Origin: Carpediemonas membranifera
Lineage: Eukaryota; Fornicata
Length of the DNA: 64,000 bases
NCBI GenBank assembly: GCA_019828565.1
Contig: JAHDYR010000016.1
Span: forward strand, 124,001 to 188,000
Reading direction: 5' to 3'
The translations under genes were made by a program, and so were the position numbers. The notes below the pieces were generated by a model, which saw nothing but the letters and a program-made list of their open reading frames with translations, searched no databases and had not been told where the DNA came from. Shown one piece after another: positions 56,597 through 64,000 of the stretch; position 1 is the stretch's first letter, and every line of letters starts with the position of its first letter.

Positions 56597-58246
56597 TTAC
56601 TCATGGACCCTTAGTATGTAGTTCATGTTGCTGATGCACTGGTCGACGAAGCCCAGGTCCTTGAGCTTCTGGGTCCGAACCGTAGGGCCCGTGTAGCGGA
56701 AGACCTCCACCAGACTCTTCTTAAACTGCGCGACACTGGCGGAAAAGACGTGGACGTCTCCGTCGACAGCGATGGTTGTGGACTTGGCGAGGGCGGCGGC
56801 GATCTTCATGGTGTTCTCGTCCCCGGTACGGCGCCAGTAGAGCGACGCGTCTTCCTTAACCCGCCACTGGAAGCTGGGGAACGCCGGCTCCGTCTCAAAG
56901 AAGCCCCGCTCGTCGGCTGTGGGGGAGTGCGGCGATGTGGGGGTGAGCACCTTCTCAAGATACCCGCCCGCCTCCAGAGTATCACCCAACGCCTGCTTCA
57001 CACCCTTCAACAGCAGTTCCCAGTCGTGGCCCTGAGTCATCTCGAGCTCCACTGCGACCTGGTGGGTCATGTGAGAGTGGGTTGTAGGGGCATCAAGACA
57101 GGTGCCCTCGCTGGGGTCGACCTTCGTGGGGAGCTGCCGGATCAGGTCGTCGTAGTTGAGCGCGATGCTCGGCTGGGCCGCACGGAGCTCCTTAGCCTTA
57201 ATGACGCTTTCATTTCGCAGGATAAGGAGCAGCAGGTTATAGTGCCACTGACTGGTCCCTGGCGATGAGCAGCCCGCAGGAGCAGCCCTCGGCACGAGGT
57301 GGCCCCTGATCCCGAGGAAGAGATCCCCCAGGATGTGGTAGAACGCCTTGAGCTGGTCCGGTGATTGGACTGAGCAGGCCGCGAGCAGTGTCTCGACGTT
57401 CGTGATGACTGCCCGCTGACTGTTCGCGACGCGGCTGTCGACCTCGATGTACTTTCGCAGGTTACGGCGGATTCTGGTGCGGATGTCCTCCTCCGTGGTG
57501 TCTGCGGCGTTCTGTGTGGTGGCCCCTGGTTTGGCTCTGGTTGTGGTGGTGAGGTGGGCGATGAGTGCTTCCGTGTCGAGCACGTCGATGTTCTTCTCGG
57601 GATCCTGCCCCACCTCGTCCAACTTGCTGGCCCGCACAGCGATGCCTCTGAACCGTGCCACGTTGTCGACACTGGGGGAGAAGTGCAGCGGCACCGTCCT
57701 GTGCTGGATCTCAGCGTCCACAGTCATCTGGGTCTTGGGCCGGTGGGCGGGGTTGAAAGCTGTCTCTCCCTCGGCCAGCTGGTCCAGGTGGGTGAAGGTC
57801 GGTCGGACCTGCATGATGCCAGTGATAGGCGTGAGCGTCAACTGGTGGCCCTCGGCAGTGTCGGTGGGCATCAAATGGCCTACTGCAAAGGTCGTCTTAG
57901 ACTTCACGTAGGTCCCGGTCAGCTTGTTCTTCGTGATCTGATGCGGGGCCTCCGTATCGAACTCGGGCGTCGTCGTTTCGAGGCCGTATTCAATGTCCAC
58001 GGAGCGATCTGAAACGACGTCGACGCTAATCGCCTCTTTGCGACCGTCCTTGCTCTTAGCTACCCTTTTGGTCGTGTAGAACTCTTCGTTGTACCTCATA
58101 ATCGTCTCTGGGTCGTCAATCGGGTAATGGCGATCGCTTGGCCGAAGAGGGAACTGGAAGAGATAAAGCTCCTTGATTTCATTGCTTAGGTACACTGGAA
58201 AGCGGTGCAGCACGTTTTCTTCCCTGTAGGACTTCTCCTCTCCCAT
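56597..58246 (-). CDS. RNA polymerase III subunit RPC5 (POLR3E/Rpc37-like)
   Basis: Subunit of the TFIIF-like RPC4-RPC5 dimer of RNA polymerase III, involved in initiation and termination. 549 aa from the ATG at 58246 (MGEEKSYREENVL). The signature is RFPVYLSNEIKELYLFQFPLRP, matching the V-x-V-x-L-x-x...LYLFQYP-x-R-P element of the Sin/RPC5 family. Beta-rich segments follow (VDIEYGLETTT, TYVKSKTTFAVGHL, LTPITGIMQVRPTF). The C-terminal 300 residues have no obvious domain. The stop overlaps GAGTAAATAG. Confidence 0.85.
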   Translation of the reverse strand: MGEEKSYREENVLHRFPVYLSNEIKELYLFQFPLRPSDRHYPIDDPETIMRYNEEFYTTKRVAKSKDGRKEAISVDVVSDRSVDIEYGLETTTPEFDTEAPHQITKNKLTGTYVKSKTTFAVGHLMPTDTAEGHQLTLTPITGIMQVRPTFTHLDQLAEGETAFNPAHRPKTQMTVDAEIQHRTVPLHFSPSVDNVARFRGIAVRASKLDEVGQDPEKNIDVLDTEALIAHLTTTTRAKPGATTQNAADTTEEDIRTRIRRNLRKYIEVDSRVANSQRAVITNVETLLAACSVQSPDQLKAFYHILGDLFLGIRGHLVPRAAPAGCSSPGTSQWHYNLLLLILRNESVIKAKELRAAQPSIALNYDDLIRQLPTKVDPSEGTCLDAPTTHSHMTHQVAVELEMTQGHDWELLLKGVKQALGDTLEAGGYLEKVLTPTSPHSPTADERGFFETEPAFPSFQWRVKEDASLYWRRTGDENTMKIAAALAKSTTIAVDGDVHVFSASVAQFKKSLVEVFRYTGPTVRTQKLKDLGFVDQCISNMNYILRVHE

Positions 58247-58425
58247 TTCTGCAGCACTCGTTTTTCCCGCGCTTGAATTACTCAAATGATCCACCCGACG
58301 AGGATCGAGGGTCTCGCTGGCACAGCAGGCGTGGACATGCAGACTGTGTACGAGGTGTGTGATAAAGCGGCGACCATATACCGGAAACACTTTAATGCTC
58401 ACTAGCTCACCGCAACAACCACGAA

Positions 58426-59166
58426 TCACCGGGCCTCCAGTATAGCCACCACATCCTGGTGCCCCTCCCTCGTGGCGTTGGACATGGGTGTGTCGCCGTC
58501 ATCATCAGGAATAGTTGGGTCAGCCCCGACCTCGAGGAGCATCTTAACAATGCCAGCCAGCCCGTGCTCCGCGGCCATGTTGACGGCAGTGCTTCCGCCC
58601 TGGATCCTGGTGTTGACTTCGACAGGGGCTGTGAGAATGAGTCCAAGCATGTCGACGTCGCCCATCTCGACAGCAACATGGAGGATGGTGAAGCCTGCTT
58701 CTCCTACAGTGTTGACTAGCGCCTGGTTGTGGGCCAGAAGGGCAGCGACGCAGTCAGCGGCCCCGATCTCGGTCGCGGCATGGATGACGGAGGTCCCGTC
58801 GCCGTCAACAGCGGTGGGATCAGCAGAAGCTTCGAGAAGGAGGCGCACAAGCTCTGCGTTGCCTGTTTGGACGGCCATGTGGAGCGGGGTGTGCCCCATG
58901 ACGTGTGAATTGACGTCGGCGCCCAAAGCTATCATCTGAGAAACCTTCTCGGCGTTTTCAGCATTCACCGCCTCGTAAAGGTCGTATGTTATGTCAATTC
59001 CGTCCTTTCCACTCGTATCCATCCAATCTGTCTTCAGATGCTTCGGACCCTTCACAGGGACCAGACTCGCCGACTCAAGCGAGACGAGCGTGTATGACTC
59101 GCTGCAGTCCAGACATGTATGCCGCATGCTTCTACTACCCACGCTGAGCTGGGCCAGCTTCGACAT
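58426..59166 (-). CDS. ankyrin-repeat protein
   Basis: 246 aa from the ATG at 59166 (MSKLAQLSVG); a later ATG at 59022 (MDTSGKDGID) would give 198 aa and a start nearer the folded part. Four to five ankyrin repeats: GADVNSHVMGHTPLHMAVQT, ASADPTAVDGDGTSVIHAAT, FTILHVAVEMGDVDML, STAVNMAAEHGLAGIVKMLL and GADPTIPDDDGDTPMSNATR. No other domain, so a protein-binding adaptor is likely. Confidence 0.85.
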   Translation of the reverse strand: MSKLAQLSVGSRSMRHTCLDCSESYTLVSLESASLVPVKGPKHLKTDWMDTSGKDGIDITYDLYEAVNAENAEKVSQMIALGADVNSHVMGHTPLHMAVQTGNAELVRLLLEASADPTAVDGDGTSVIHAATEIGAADCVAALLAHNQALVNTVGEAGFTILHVAVEMGDVDMLGLILTAPVEVNTRIQGGSTAVNMAAEHGLAGIVKMLLEVGADPTIPDDDGDTPMSNATREGHQDVVAILEAR

Positions 59167-59395
59167 ACCCGAAACTATGTCGTACTCTGGCGGGGGACAC
59201 AACCCGTGGGGAAGACCGGCCTGCGCTGGGGACACTCTGCGTGTCGGTTGACTCTAACTCTGACTCAGCCTGGACTGAGTCACGCAGTAGAGTGTATTGC
59301 CGCAAACACGCCCCAGACAATCCCCTCTCTGATCCCCAGTAGGCATGCAGTTCCCAAGGTAATATCCAGGCGCCACAAACCAGTGCATTCTGTCT

Positions 59396-59401
59396 ATTTA
59401 C
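59396..59401 (-). terminator. GTAAAT poly(A)-like signal
   Basis: Directly after the TAG stop of the secreted-protein gene. Inferred 3'-end signal. Confidence 0.45.
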
Positions 59402-59986
59402 CTAAAAGGAGGGGCAGATGTGAGGAGGGATGAAGTTGGCTCTGCACTTGGAGTCGCACTCAGGGGCAAACTCGAGGAAGTCAAGCTCGAGGTCATGGTC
59501 GCCAGTGACAGTCACACGGACGGGGTAGCCGGTGGCGACGGCAGTGAAGCCGTGGACGTCGTAGGTGCCGCCGTGGACAGTGGCCTGGCCGTCCCACTCG
59601 TAGCAGGGGATGTTGTTGATTGTCTTCTCTCCAACGTACTTGGCCTCCTTGAGGATGTCGCGCGGGGGAAGAGGGGGCATCTCCTTGTTCTCCTTGCAGG
59701 TGGCGTGGCCGAAGGTAGGCTTGCGCCAGAGGTCGCAGGCCTCGATCTCGAAGTCGCAGTAGGCGCGAACGTCGCCAACAACAAGGATCTTCTTGGTAGC
59801 AATCATGGCAGCCATCTCATGGTCAGTGTAGTCCGCGTAGAAGTGGAACTTGTCAGTCATGTGCATGGCAGTGGCGGAAACAAGAGCGGTGATCTTCTCG
59901 GGCATGAGAGGGGGCTGGGGATCGCAGAGAACGACAGCGATAAGGCAGAAGAGGCAAAGTAGGGCAACGGAACAGGTGATACGCAT
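59402..59986 (-). CDS. secreted protein of unknown function
   Basis: 194 aa from the ATG at 59986. Signal peptide MRITCSVALLCLFCLIAVVL followed by CDPQPPLMPEKI. The mature protein has a beta-rich look with a few conserved-looking segments (VVGDVRAYCDFEIEACDLWR, NNIPCYEWDGQATVHGGTYD, VRVTVTGDHDLELDFLEFAP) and eight cysteines after the signal. The NIPCYEWDG and LELDFLEFAPEC pieces recall ependymin-like or LolA-like lipid-binding folds, but this is only an impression. Confidence 0.7.
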   Translation of the reverse strand: MRITCSVALLCLFCLIAVVLCDPQPPLMPEKITALVSATAMHMTDKFHFYADYTDHEMAAMIATKKILVVGDVRAYCDFEIEACDLWRKPTFGHATCKENKEMPPLPPRDILKEAKYVGEKTINNIPCYEWDGQATVHGGTYDVHGFTAVATGYPVRVTVTGDHDLELDFLEFAPECDSKCRANFIPPHICPSF

Positions 59987-60749
59987 GTTCAGACGGTGTT
60001 TACCGATCGGCAATTCTTACCTTAAAGTGCGAAAAGAGTGAAAAGAATGTGATGGAACCTATTTCAGCGATAAGATTCGCTGGAGAATCTAATGATCTTT
60101 TCGCCATCCTGGCACTACCCATAAAGTTCAGTCATGCACTTCTTCCAGCCTGCTGACGCCTTCTGCCCGAGTCAAGAGCGGTCTTTGTTGGTCAAAGTAG
60201 TCCTGAGATCATGTCATTAGAGAAATTTTGAACTATAAATATTGCCTTATAAGGAGTCTACGGACAACATAGCAACCTTGAAATAACGCCTTCGGGTCGA
60301 AGCTTACCCATTGACTGGCTGTCGAGGTCTAAAACACGTCTGCACGTGGCGCGTGTCATAGCGCACTACAACCAGACTCAAGCAAGCTTGGAAACTTGCA
60401 GTACTACGTTTCAGGAGTGCACAACATAGTTACTTGGAGGAAACAACCGACTCTCCCCCTCAATGGTCAAGAGACCAACCCACCATTGTTTGTCACACTG
60501 CCCGGCAGATAAAGAATGAGTAGCTCAAGCATCGCCCCAACGATAAGCACCCACTGGTCTACTTCTGCGTGCCTCGTCCTGTTTACCCGGTCGAGCAAGC
60601 CGCGTCTCCATTCACTGGGATGGACCATGATTTATAAATTCTGGCTGTTACCATCAGCGCCCCATGCCCAGCCAACTCGCCCTACCCGCATGCGGGTATT
60701 GCCAACCGTGCCCATCCTTGGCCGACCCCACAGGCCATGCCGGAGCCCT
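59987..60749. other. long intergenic region
   Basis: 763 bp with no supported gene or RNA gene. A 208-codon plus-strand frame (60516-61142) is antisense to KTI12 over half of its length and is discounted. Confidence 0.5.
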
Positions 60750-61583
60750 TCACATCTCCCCATTGAGATAGTTCACAAAGAGACGCGAGATGTTCCCAGC
60801 GCTCATATCTGCCGGCGTCGTCTCCACGCAGGCTCGGCCAAACGCTGTCCGCAGACGGTGAAGCTCTGCTGTCACGGTTGCAAGATTACCGGCCGGCACC
60901 TTGACTTTGACGCCTTCAACCGCCACAGACCCGATAGTCCCAGCTTTCACAGCAGCCAGAACCTTGTTGACGATGGCTTTGCACTGTACGTCGATGTCCT
61001 GGCCCGTCCGGAGGGGGAACGACTTGATCGGGAGGCTCCCGACATGGTGCGACGCCTTCCTGCGTGTCCCCTGGGTCATGGTGCCGATGACCTCTTCCAT
61101 GCCGATGAAGCTACCCGCGTCGCCGACTGTCACCCGGACTAGCGGCTGCTCCCAGGGGTTCGTGCCGAGAGCCTCCTCGTAACGGTGGCACAGCGCCATG
61201 AACGAGGCATCTGTGTAGTGTCCCGAGTCCTGGTTCCACTGACGTGCTGTGTTGATGTCCACGTCGACTCTGGCGACGCAGTACTCAGTGTTCATGGTCC
61301 GGGCGAGGCAGTAGTACTCGTAGCGGACGCCCTTGATGTAGTTCAGATCATCAACAATGATCGTCTTGTCCTTGTTGAAGTAGCGATCAACAGTAGCTTT
61401 GAGCTGTTGCCTGGCATTGTTCTCTTCGCGAGGAACGTCGAACACAGACGTTTCCAGGCCAAGCGTCTCGAAATTGAGTAAAATAACGTCATGTCCAAGC
61501 TTATCAGCCAATTTCTCCTTCAGCTGCTCTGAAAACCGCGTCTTCCCAGAGCAAGGGAGGCCAGTGACGACGATGAGCGGCAT
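60750..61583 (-). CDS. KTI12, Elongator-associated P-loop protein
   Basis: Regulator of the Elongator complex that modifies wobble uridines of tRNA. 277 aa, start ATG 61583. P-loop VTGLPCSGKTRFSEQL at the N-terminus, then IIVDDLNYIKGVRYEYYCLA, the family hallmark (D-S/D-LNYIKG-x-RYE). RYEEALGTNPWEQPLV matches the RxExPxxxNRWDxPLF element. The C-terminal helix (ELHRLRTAFGRACVETTP, then LFVNYLNGEM) is also typical. Related to PSTK, but the segments listed favour KTI12. Confidence 0.92.
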   Translation of the reverse strand: MPLIVVTGLPCSGKTRFSEQLKEKLADKLGHDVILLNFETLGLETSVFDVPREENNARQQLKATVDRYFNKDKTIIVDDLNYIKGVRYEYYCLARTMNTEYCVARVDVDINTARQWNQDSGHYTDASFMALCHRYEEALGTNPWEQPLVRVTVGDAGSFIGMEEVIGTMTQGTRRKASHHVGSLPIKSFPLRTGQDIDVQCKAIVNKVLAAVKAGTIGSVAVEGVKVKVPAGNLATVTAELHRLRTAFGRACVETTPADMSAGNISRLFVNYLNGEM

Positions 61584-61879
61584 TGCTATGACGAGATCAT
61601 TTCAGAGACGATCTCCCAGGCGGACTAAATGTCACTCAGGAGATACCAGTATGGCGAACTCCGACTTAGGCCATTTCTTCACTCCACGGCGGGTCTCTAA
61701 TCGCTTTAATGTGAACATTGAAAGCTCACAGCGACTGTCTGTGAGAGAAGGCCATTGAGCACAACAGAATCTCGGAACCGTTAAGCACCAACAGGTACAA
61801 CACATTCGTTTACTAAAACAGTCTATACGTTGTAGGTATCACTGCAAGTTGGGTTGCCTCAGCACCACTGGCTGTAGTA

Positions 61880-62119
61880 TCACTCCATCGCGGTCTGGAG
61901 GGCTTCAAGCTTATCCAGGAACCCTACAAGCTCATCCTTATTCAGCTCAAATGTCAAGCGCTTCACACCATCCTTAGTTTCGGGAGCATCCACAGTAAGG
62001 GCGAGTTCAAGCAGGGGAACGCCCATATTCGATAGTTCAGAGCTGGAAACAGCAAGCTGAGTAAAATAAATACTAATAAAACAAACTTTGACCTTCCAAT
62101 CGAAGTTCCGGAGGTGCAT
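61880..62119 (-). CDS. minimal COMM-domain protein (COMMD6-like)
   Basis: CDS complement(join(61880..62056, 62087..62119)), 69 aa. The COMM domain reads LRNFDWKVKLAVSSSELSNM, GVPLLELALTVDAPETKDG, then RLTFELNKDELVGFLDKLEA. The NFDW...SSS..L...PLL.L....L.ELxKEEL pattern is typical, and the absence of an N-terminal domain resembles COMMD6. The Commander/CCC complex recycles endosomal cargo. A 30-nt intron splits the domain after WKVK. The start ATG at 62119 is the nearest one; a further upstream exon is not excluded. It is divergent from the GTPase-kinase gene, 137 bp away. Confidence 0.8.
   Translation of the reverse strand: MHLRNFDWKVKVCFISIYFTQLAVSSSELSNMGVPLLELALTVDAPETKDGVKRLTFELNKDELVGFLDKLEALQTAME
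62057..62086 (-). other. spliceosomal intron, 30 nt (COMM-domain protein)
   Basis: Donor GTTTGT, acceptor TTTTACTCAG; phase 0, joins FDWKVK to LAVSSS. Confidence 0.93.
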
Positions 62120-62256
62120 TGGGAATACTTTGAAAAATGGACTGAAGACTGTGCAGTTTAAGGTTATGCGCAGAGAAATGCGCAGATGAGGGGCGGGTTG
62201 AGACATTGAGGTCCAGACCCACAACACAACATCGGCTAAACCTGCGAAATTGCGGA

Positions 62257-64000
62257 ATGACAAACGACGACTTCGAATCATCTGTGGGATTGTCATGTGT
62301 GGTTCTCGGCTTCGTTTCTGTTGGGAAAAGCTCTGTTATTGCGAAAATGGTGGATCCTGAAGCTCCTTTGGTTGCTGAGAATGTGCTAGGCATCAACCTC
62401 ACCAGGAGGGTTACAACGGTGGATGAAAACGAAGTTCAGATCTCTTTCTGGGATACTCCCGGTCAGGATCGTTTCACATCGCTGAGTCACTTCTGTTTGG
62501 CACGCAAGCACGACTTCATCCTTGCTTTCTATTCACTCCACGACAAGAAGAGCTTTGATGCTCTAGATAGCTACATGGGCACGGTCCGCAAGCACGCTAT
62601 TGTTACTGACGGACTCCTCCCCCCAGTCTTCTGCATCGGGACCAAGGCAGACTTGCCGCAGGTCGTGACCGATGATGCCATTGAAGAGAAGATGGCGCAG
62701 CTTGGATTCGAGGACCATTACAAGACGTCTGCCTTGCTCAACCAGGGCATTGCCGAGGCGATAGAAGACATTGCTGCGAGAGCCATTCGCATCCCATTGA
62801 TTGCCCGAGAAGTTAGGATTACTGAAATCGGCGAGCATGCATTGCGCGCATTGAAATCGATACCACCGGAGACACTATCTCAATGGGATGCCGTCCTTGC
62901 GATCGACCGGCTTCACTCGCTCATCGACGAGAACGACCGGGTGCGGGTGAGGGAAATGCTGAGGGACAAAACCCTCGGCCATGTGGTACTCAACGGCCGT
63001 GACAGTAGCGGACGCACGCCACTCTATAAGGCGTTTAGCCTCGGCCACCAAACGGTCTTTGAGGCCCTGATCCAGGCTGGTGCATCGTTTGACAATTTTT
63101 CCGGCGGCCATCCTCTTCTATCAATCGTGGCCAACCCGGCAATGCTTGACACGTGTGTCCGTGCGAACTTATTGACACCGGTTCTCGTCAATATGGACCA
63201 TAACGACGGGAATCACGATTTTACTCTCCTGGCCTTTGCAATTCTGCATCGATACTGGGACTCCGCGAAGATTCTCCTCAATATCGGAGCCAACCCACTC
63301 CTCCCTGGGCTCGGCATAAGCGCGGTGCGGGCTGTCCGACCTGTTCTGGGTCCTGAGGCCGACGAGGTCCGTGACCTCATCCACCGGGAGGTGGCGAAGA
63401 AGCTTACTACGGCCGTAGACCGGAGCAAGGTCAACCATGCGGCAGCAATTGTCTGCTCAGCCGACGTCGCCAATGGCTCACCTCTCTTGAACACCCCGCC
63501 ACCTCTACTGAACGCAGTCAAGGCAGGCAATGTACAAATGACGAAGTTGCTGCTGGAACATGGCGCTGACCCGACCACCAGCTTCAGGGGAAAGACAGCG
63601 CTCCAATTGGCCAATAGTGACGAAGTTCGCGAGCTCCTCCGTAGTGCCGAGAACCACGCAGCTTTAGACAAGATCGACCCCGTCAAGTTCAAGCACTCAA
63701 TGGAGGACATCATGGACGACGACGGCATCACATTCGACCCCGCCGCATGCCTCGGGGTGGGAGGCATGGCGGCCGTCTACCGTGGCCGACACAGCGACTC
63801 AACCTGCGCAGTCAAGGTGGTCGATCTCACCAAGATGGAGGATTACGAGTTCCGACAGCTCCAGAGCGAGCTGTACATCCACCAGCTGCTGCGACACAAG
63901 AATGTCATCGCCCTGTACGCCATGACCCAAAGTGTGACCGAGATCCGTTTGGCAATGGAGCTGGCGTCGGGCTCTCTGTGGCACCTCATCGATGGAATAA
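62257..64000 (+). CDS. small GTPase - ankyrin - protein kinase fusion, 3' end outside window
   Basis: Uninterrupted frame of 581 codons from the ATG at 62257 to the window edge. Residues 12-175 are a Ras/Rab-like GTPase: G1 GFVSVGKSS (18-26), G3 WDTPGQDRF (65-73), G4 TKAD (129-132) and G5 TSAL (157-160). Residues about 245-460 hold ankyrin-type repeats (SSGRTPLYKAFSLGHQTVFE, LLNAVKAGNVQMTKLLLEHG). Residues 498 on are a protein kinase N-lobe: glycine loop LGVGGMAAVYRG, the ATP lysine in CAVKVV (520) and helix-C Glu in LQSELYIHQLL (538). The catalytic loop lies beyond the edge. The GTPase core looks intact, although G3 has Pro for Ala and Asp for Glu (DTPGQD). ROCO proteins order these domains differently. 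Confidence 0.88.
   Translation, partial: MTNDDFESSVGLSCVVLGFVSVGKSSVIAKMVDPEAPLVAENVLGINLTRRVTTVDENEVQISFWDTPGQDRFTSLSHFCLARKHDFILAFYSLHDKKSFDALDSYMGTVRKHAIVTDGLLPPVFCIGTKADLPQVVTDDAIEEKMAQLGFEDHYKTSALLNQGIAEAIEDIAARAIRIPLIAREVRITEIGEHALRALKSIPPETLSQWDAVLAIDRLHSLIDENDRVRVREMLRDKTLGHVVLNGRDSSGRTPLYKAFSLGHQTVFEALIQAGASFDNFSGGHPLLSIVANPAMLDTCVRANLLTPVLVNMDHNDGNHDFTLLAFAILHRYWDSAKILLNIGANPLLPGLGISAVRAVRPVLGPEADEVRDLIHREVAKKLTTAVDRSKVNHAAAIVCSADVANGSPLLNTPPPLLNAVKAGNVQMTKLLLEHGADPTTSFRGKTALQLANSDEVRELLRSAENHAALDKIDPVKFKHSMEDIMDDDGITFDPAACLGVGGMAAVYRGRHSDSTCAVKVVDLTKMEDYEFRQLQSELYIHQLLRHKNVIALYAMTQSVTEIRLAMELASGSLWHLIDGI

Noticed and set aside
60516-61142. 208-codon plus-strand gene
   Set aside because: Its 3' half is antisense to KTI12 and the 5' half shows no coding features.
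1-64000. tRNA, rRNA, snRNA genes or CRISPR arrays
   Set aside because: No T-loop-like GTTCRANNC with supporting stems, no rRNA core sequences and no regularly spaced direct repeats were found by eye; a covariance-model search would be decisive.

Overview
This window is nuclear DNA of a compact-genome protist, most likely a free-living anaerobic metamonad of the fornicate (Carpediemonas-like) type. The eukaryotic gene content is unmistakable: AP-2, SNAREs, Sec61 beta, WASP, Arp2/3, signal peptide peptidase and RNA polymerase III. All 12 introns I could place are only 28-32 nt long. Most have a GTNNGT donor and a 3' end like TAACACAG, which resembles the fused branch point/3' splice site of Giardia and Trichomonas. 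Many stop codons overlap or are closely followed by TAAA or GTAAAT, like the metamonad poly(A) signals. The genome assignment is inference; no rRNA or other marker is in the window.

Layout. About 45 genes lie about 1.4 kb apart, nearly all on the minus strand; only iPGM, an orphan ORF, WASP and the last gene are on plus. 0-12 kb: AP-2 alpha (cut by the window edge), Sec20, a decayed Fanzor (eukaryotic TnpB relative), iPGM, signal peptide peptidase, a TPR protein, RRP1. 12-24 kb: organellar glycine-cleavage H protein, mitochondrial-type carrier, glutathione synthetase, glycogen phosphorylase, TTLL, ER DnaJ. 24-34 kb: LRR/IQ protein, HRD3/SEL1L-like protein, RFC subunit, RMND5 E3 ligase, DNA ligase I. 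34-38 kb: a multidomain flavoprotein/DUF707 gene with a near-identical internal duplication of 1.15 kb and one frameshift. 39-49 kb: WASP, ARPC3 and Arp3, with a Qc-SNARE, prefoldin 3, a stefin, a MATE transporter, Sec61 beta and a second Fanzor fragment. 50-64 kb: a degenerate Aquarius-like helicase, WDR17, RPC5, an ankyrin protein, a secreted protein, KTI12, a minimal COMM-domain protein, and a small-GTPase/ankyrin/protein-kinase fusion that runs off the right edge.

Functional themes are actin nucleation (WASP, ARPC3, Arp3), ER translocation and quality control (Sec61 beta, signal peptide peptidase, luminal DnaJ, HRD3-like), vesicle fusion (AP-2, Sec20, Qc-SNARE), replication/repair (RFC, ligase I) and carbohydrate metabolism (glycogen phosphorylase, iPGM). 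The most unusual items are the GTPase-ankyrin-kinase fusion, the two Fanzor relics, the recent tandem duplication inside the DUF707 gene, the helicase that has lost its catalytic motifs, and the uniform mini-introns.
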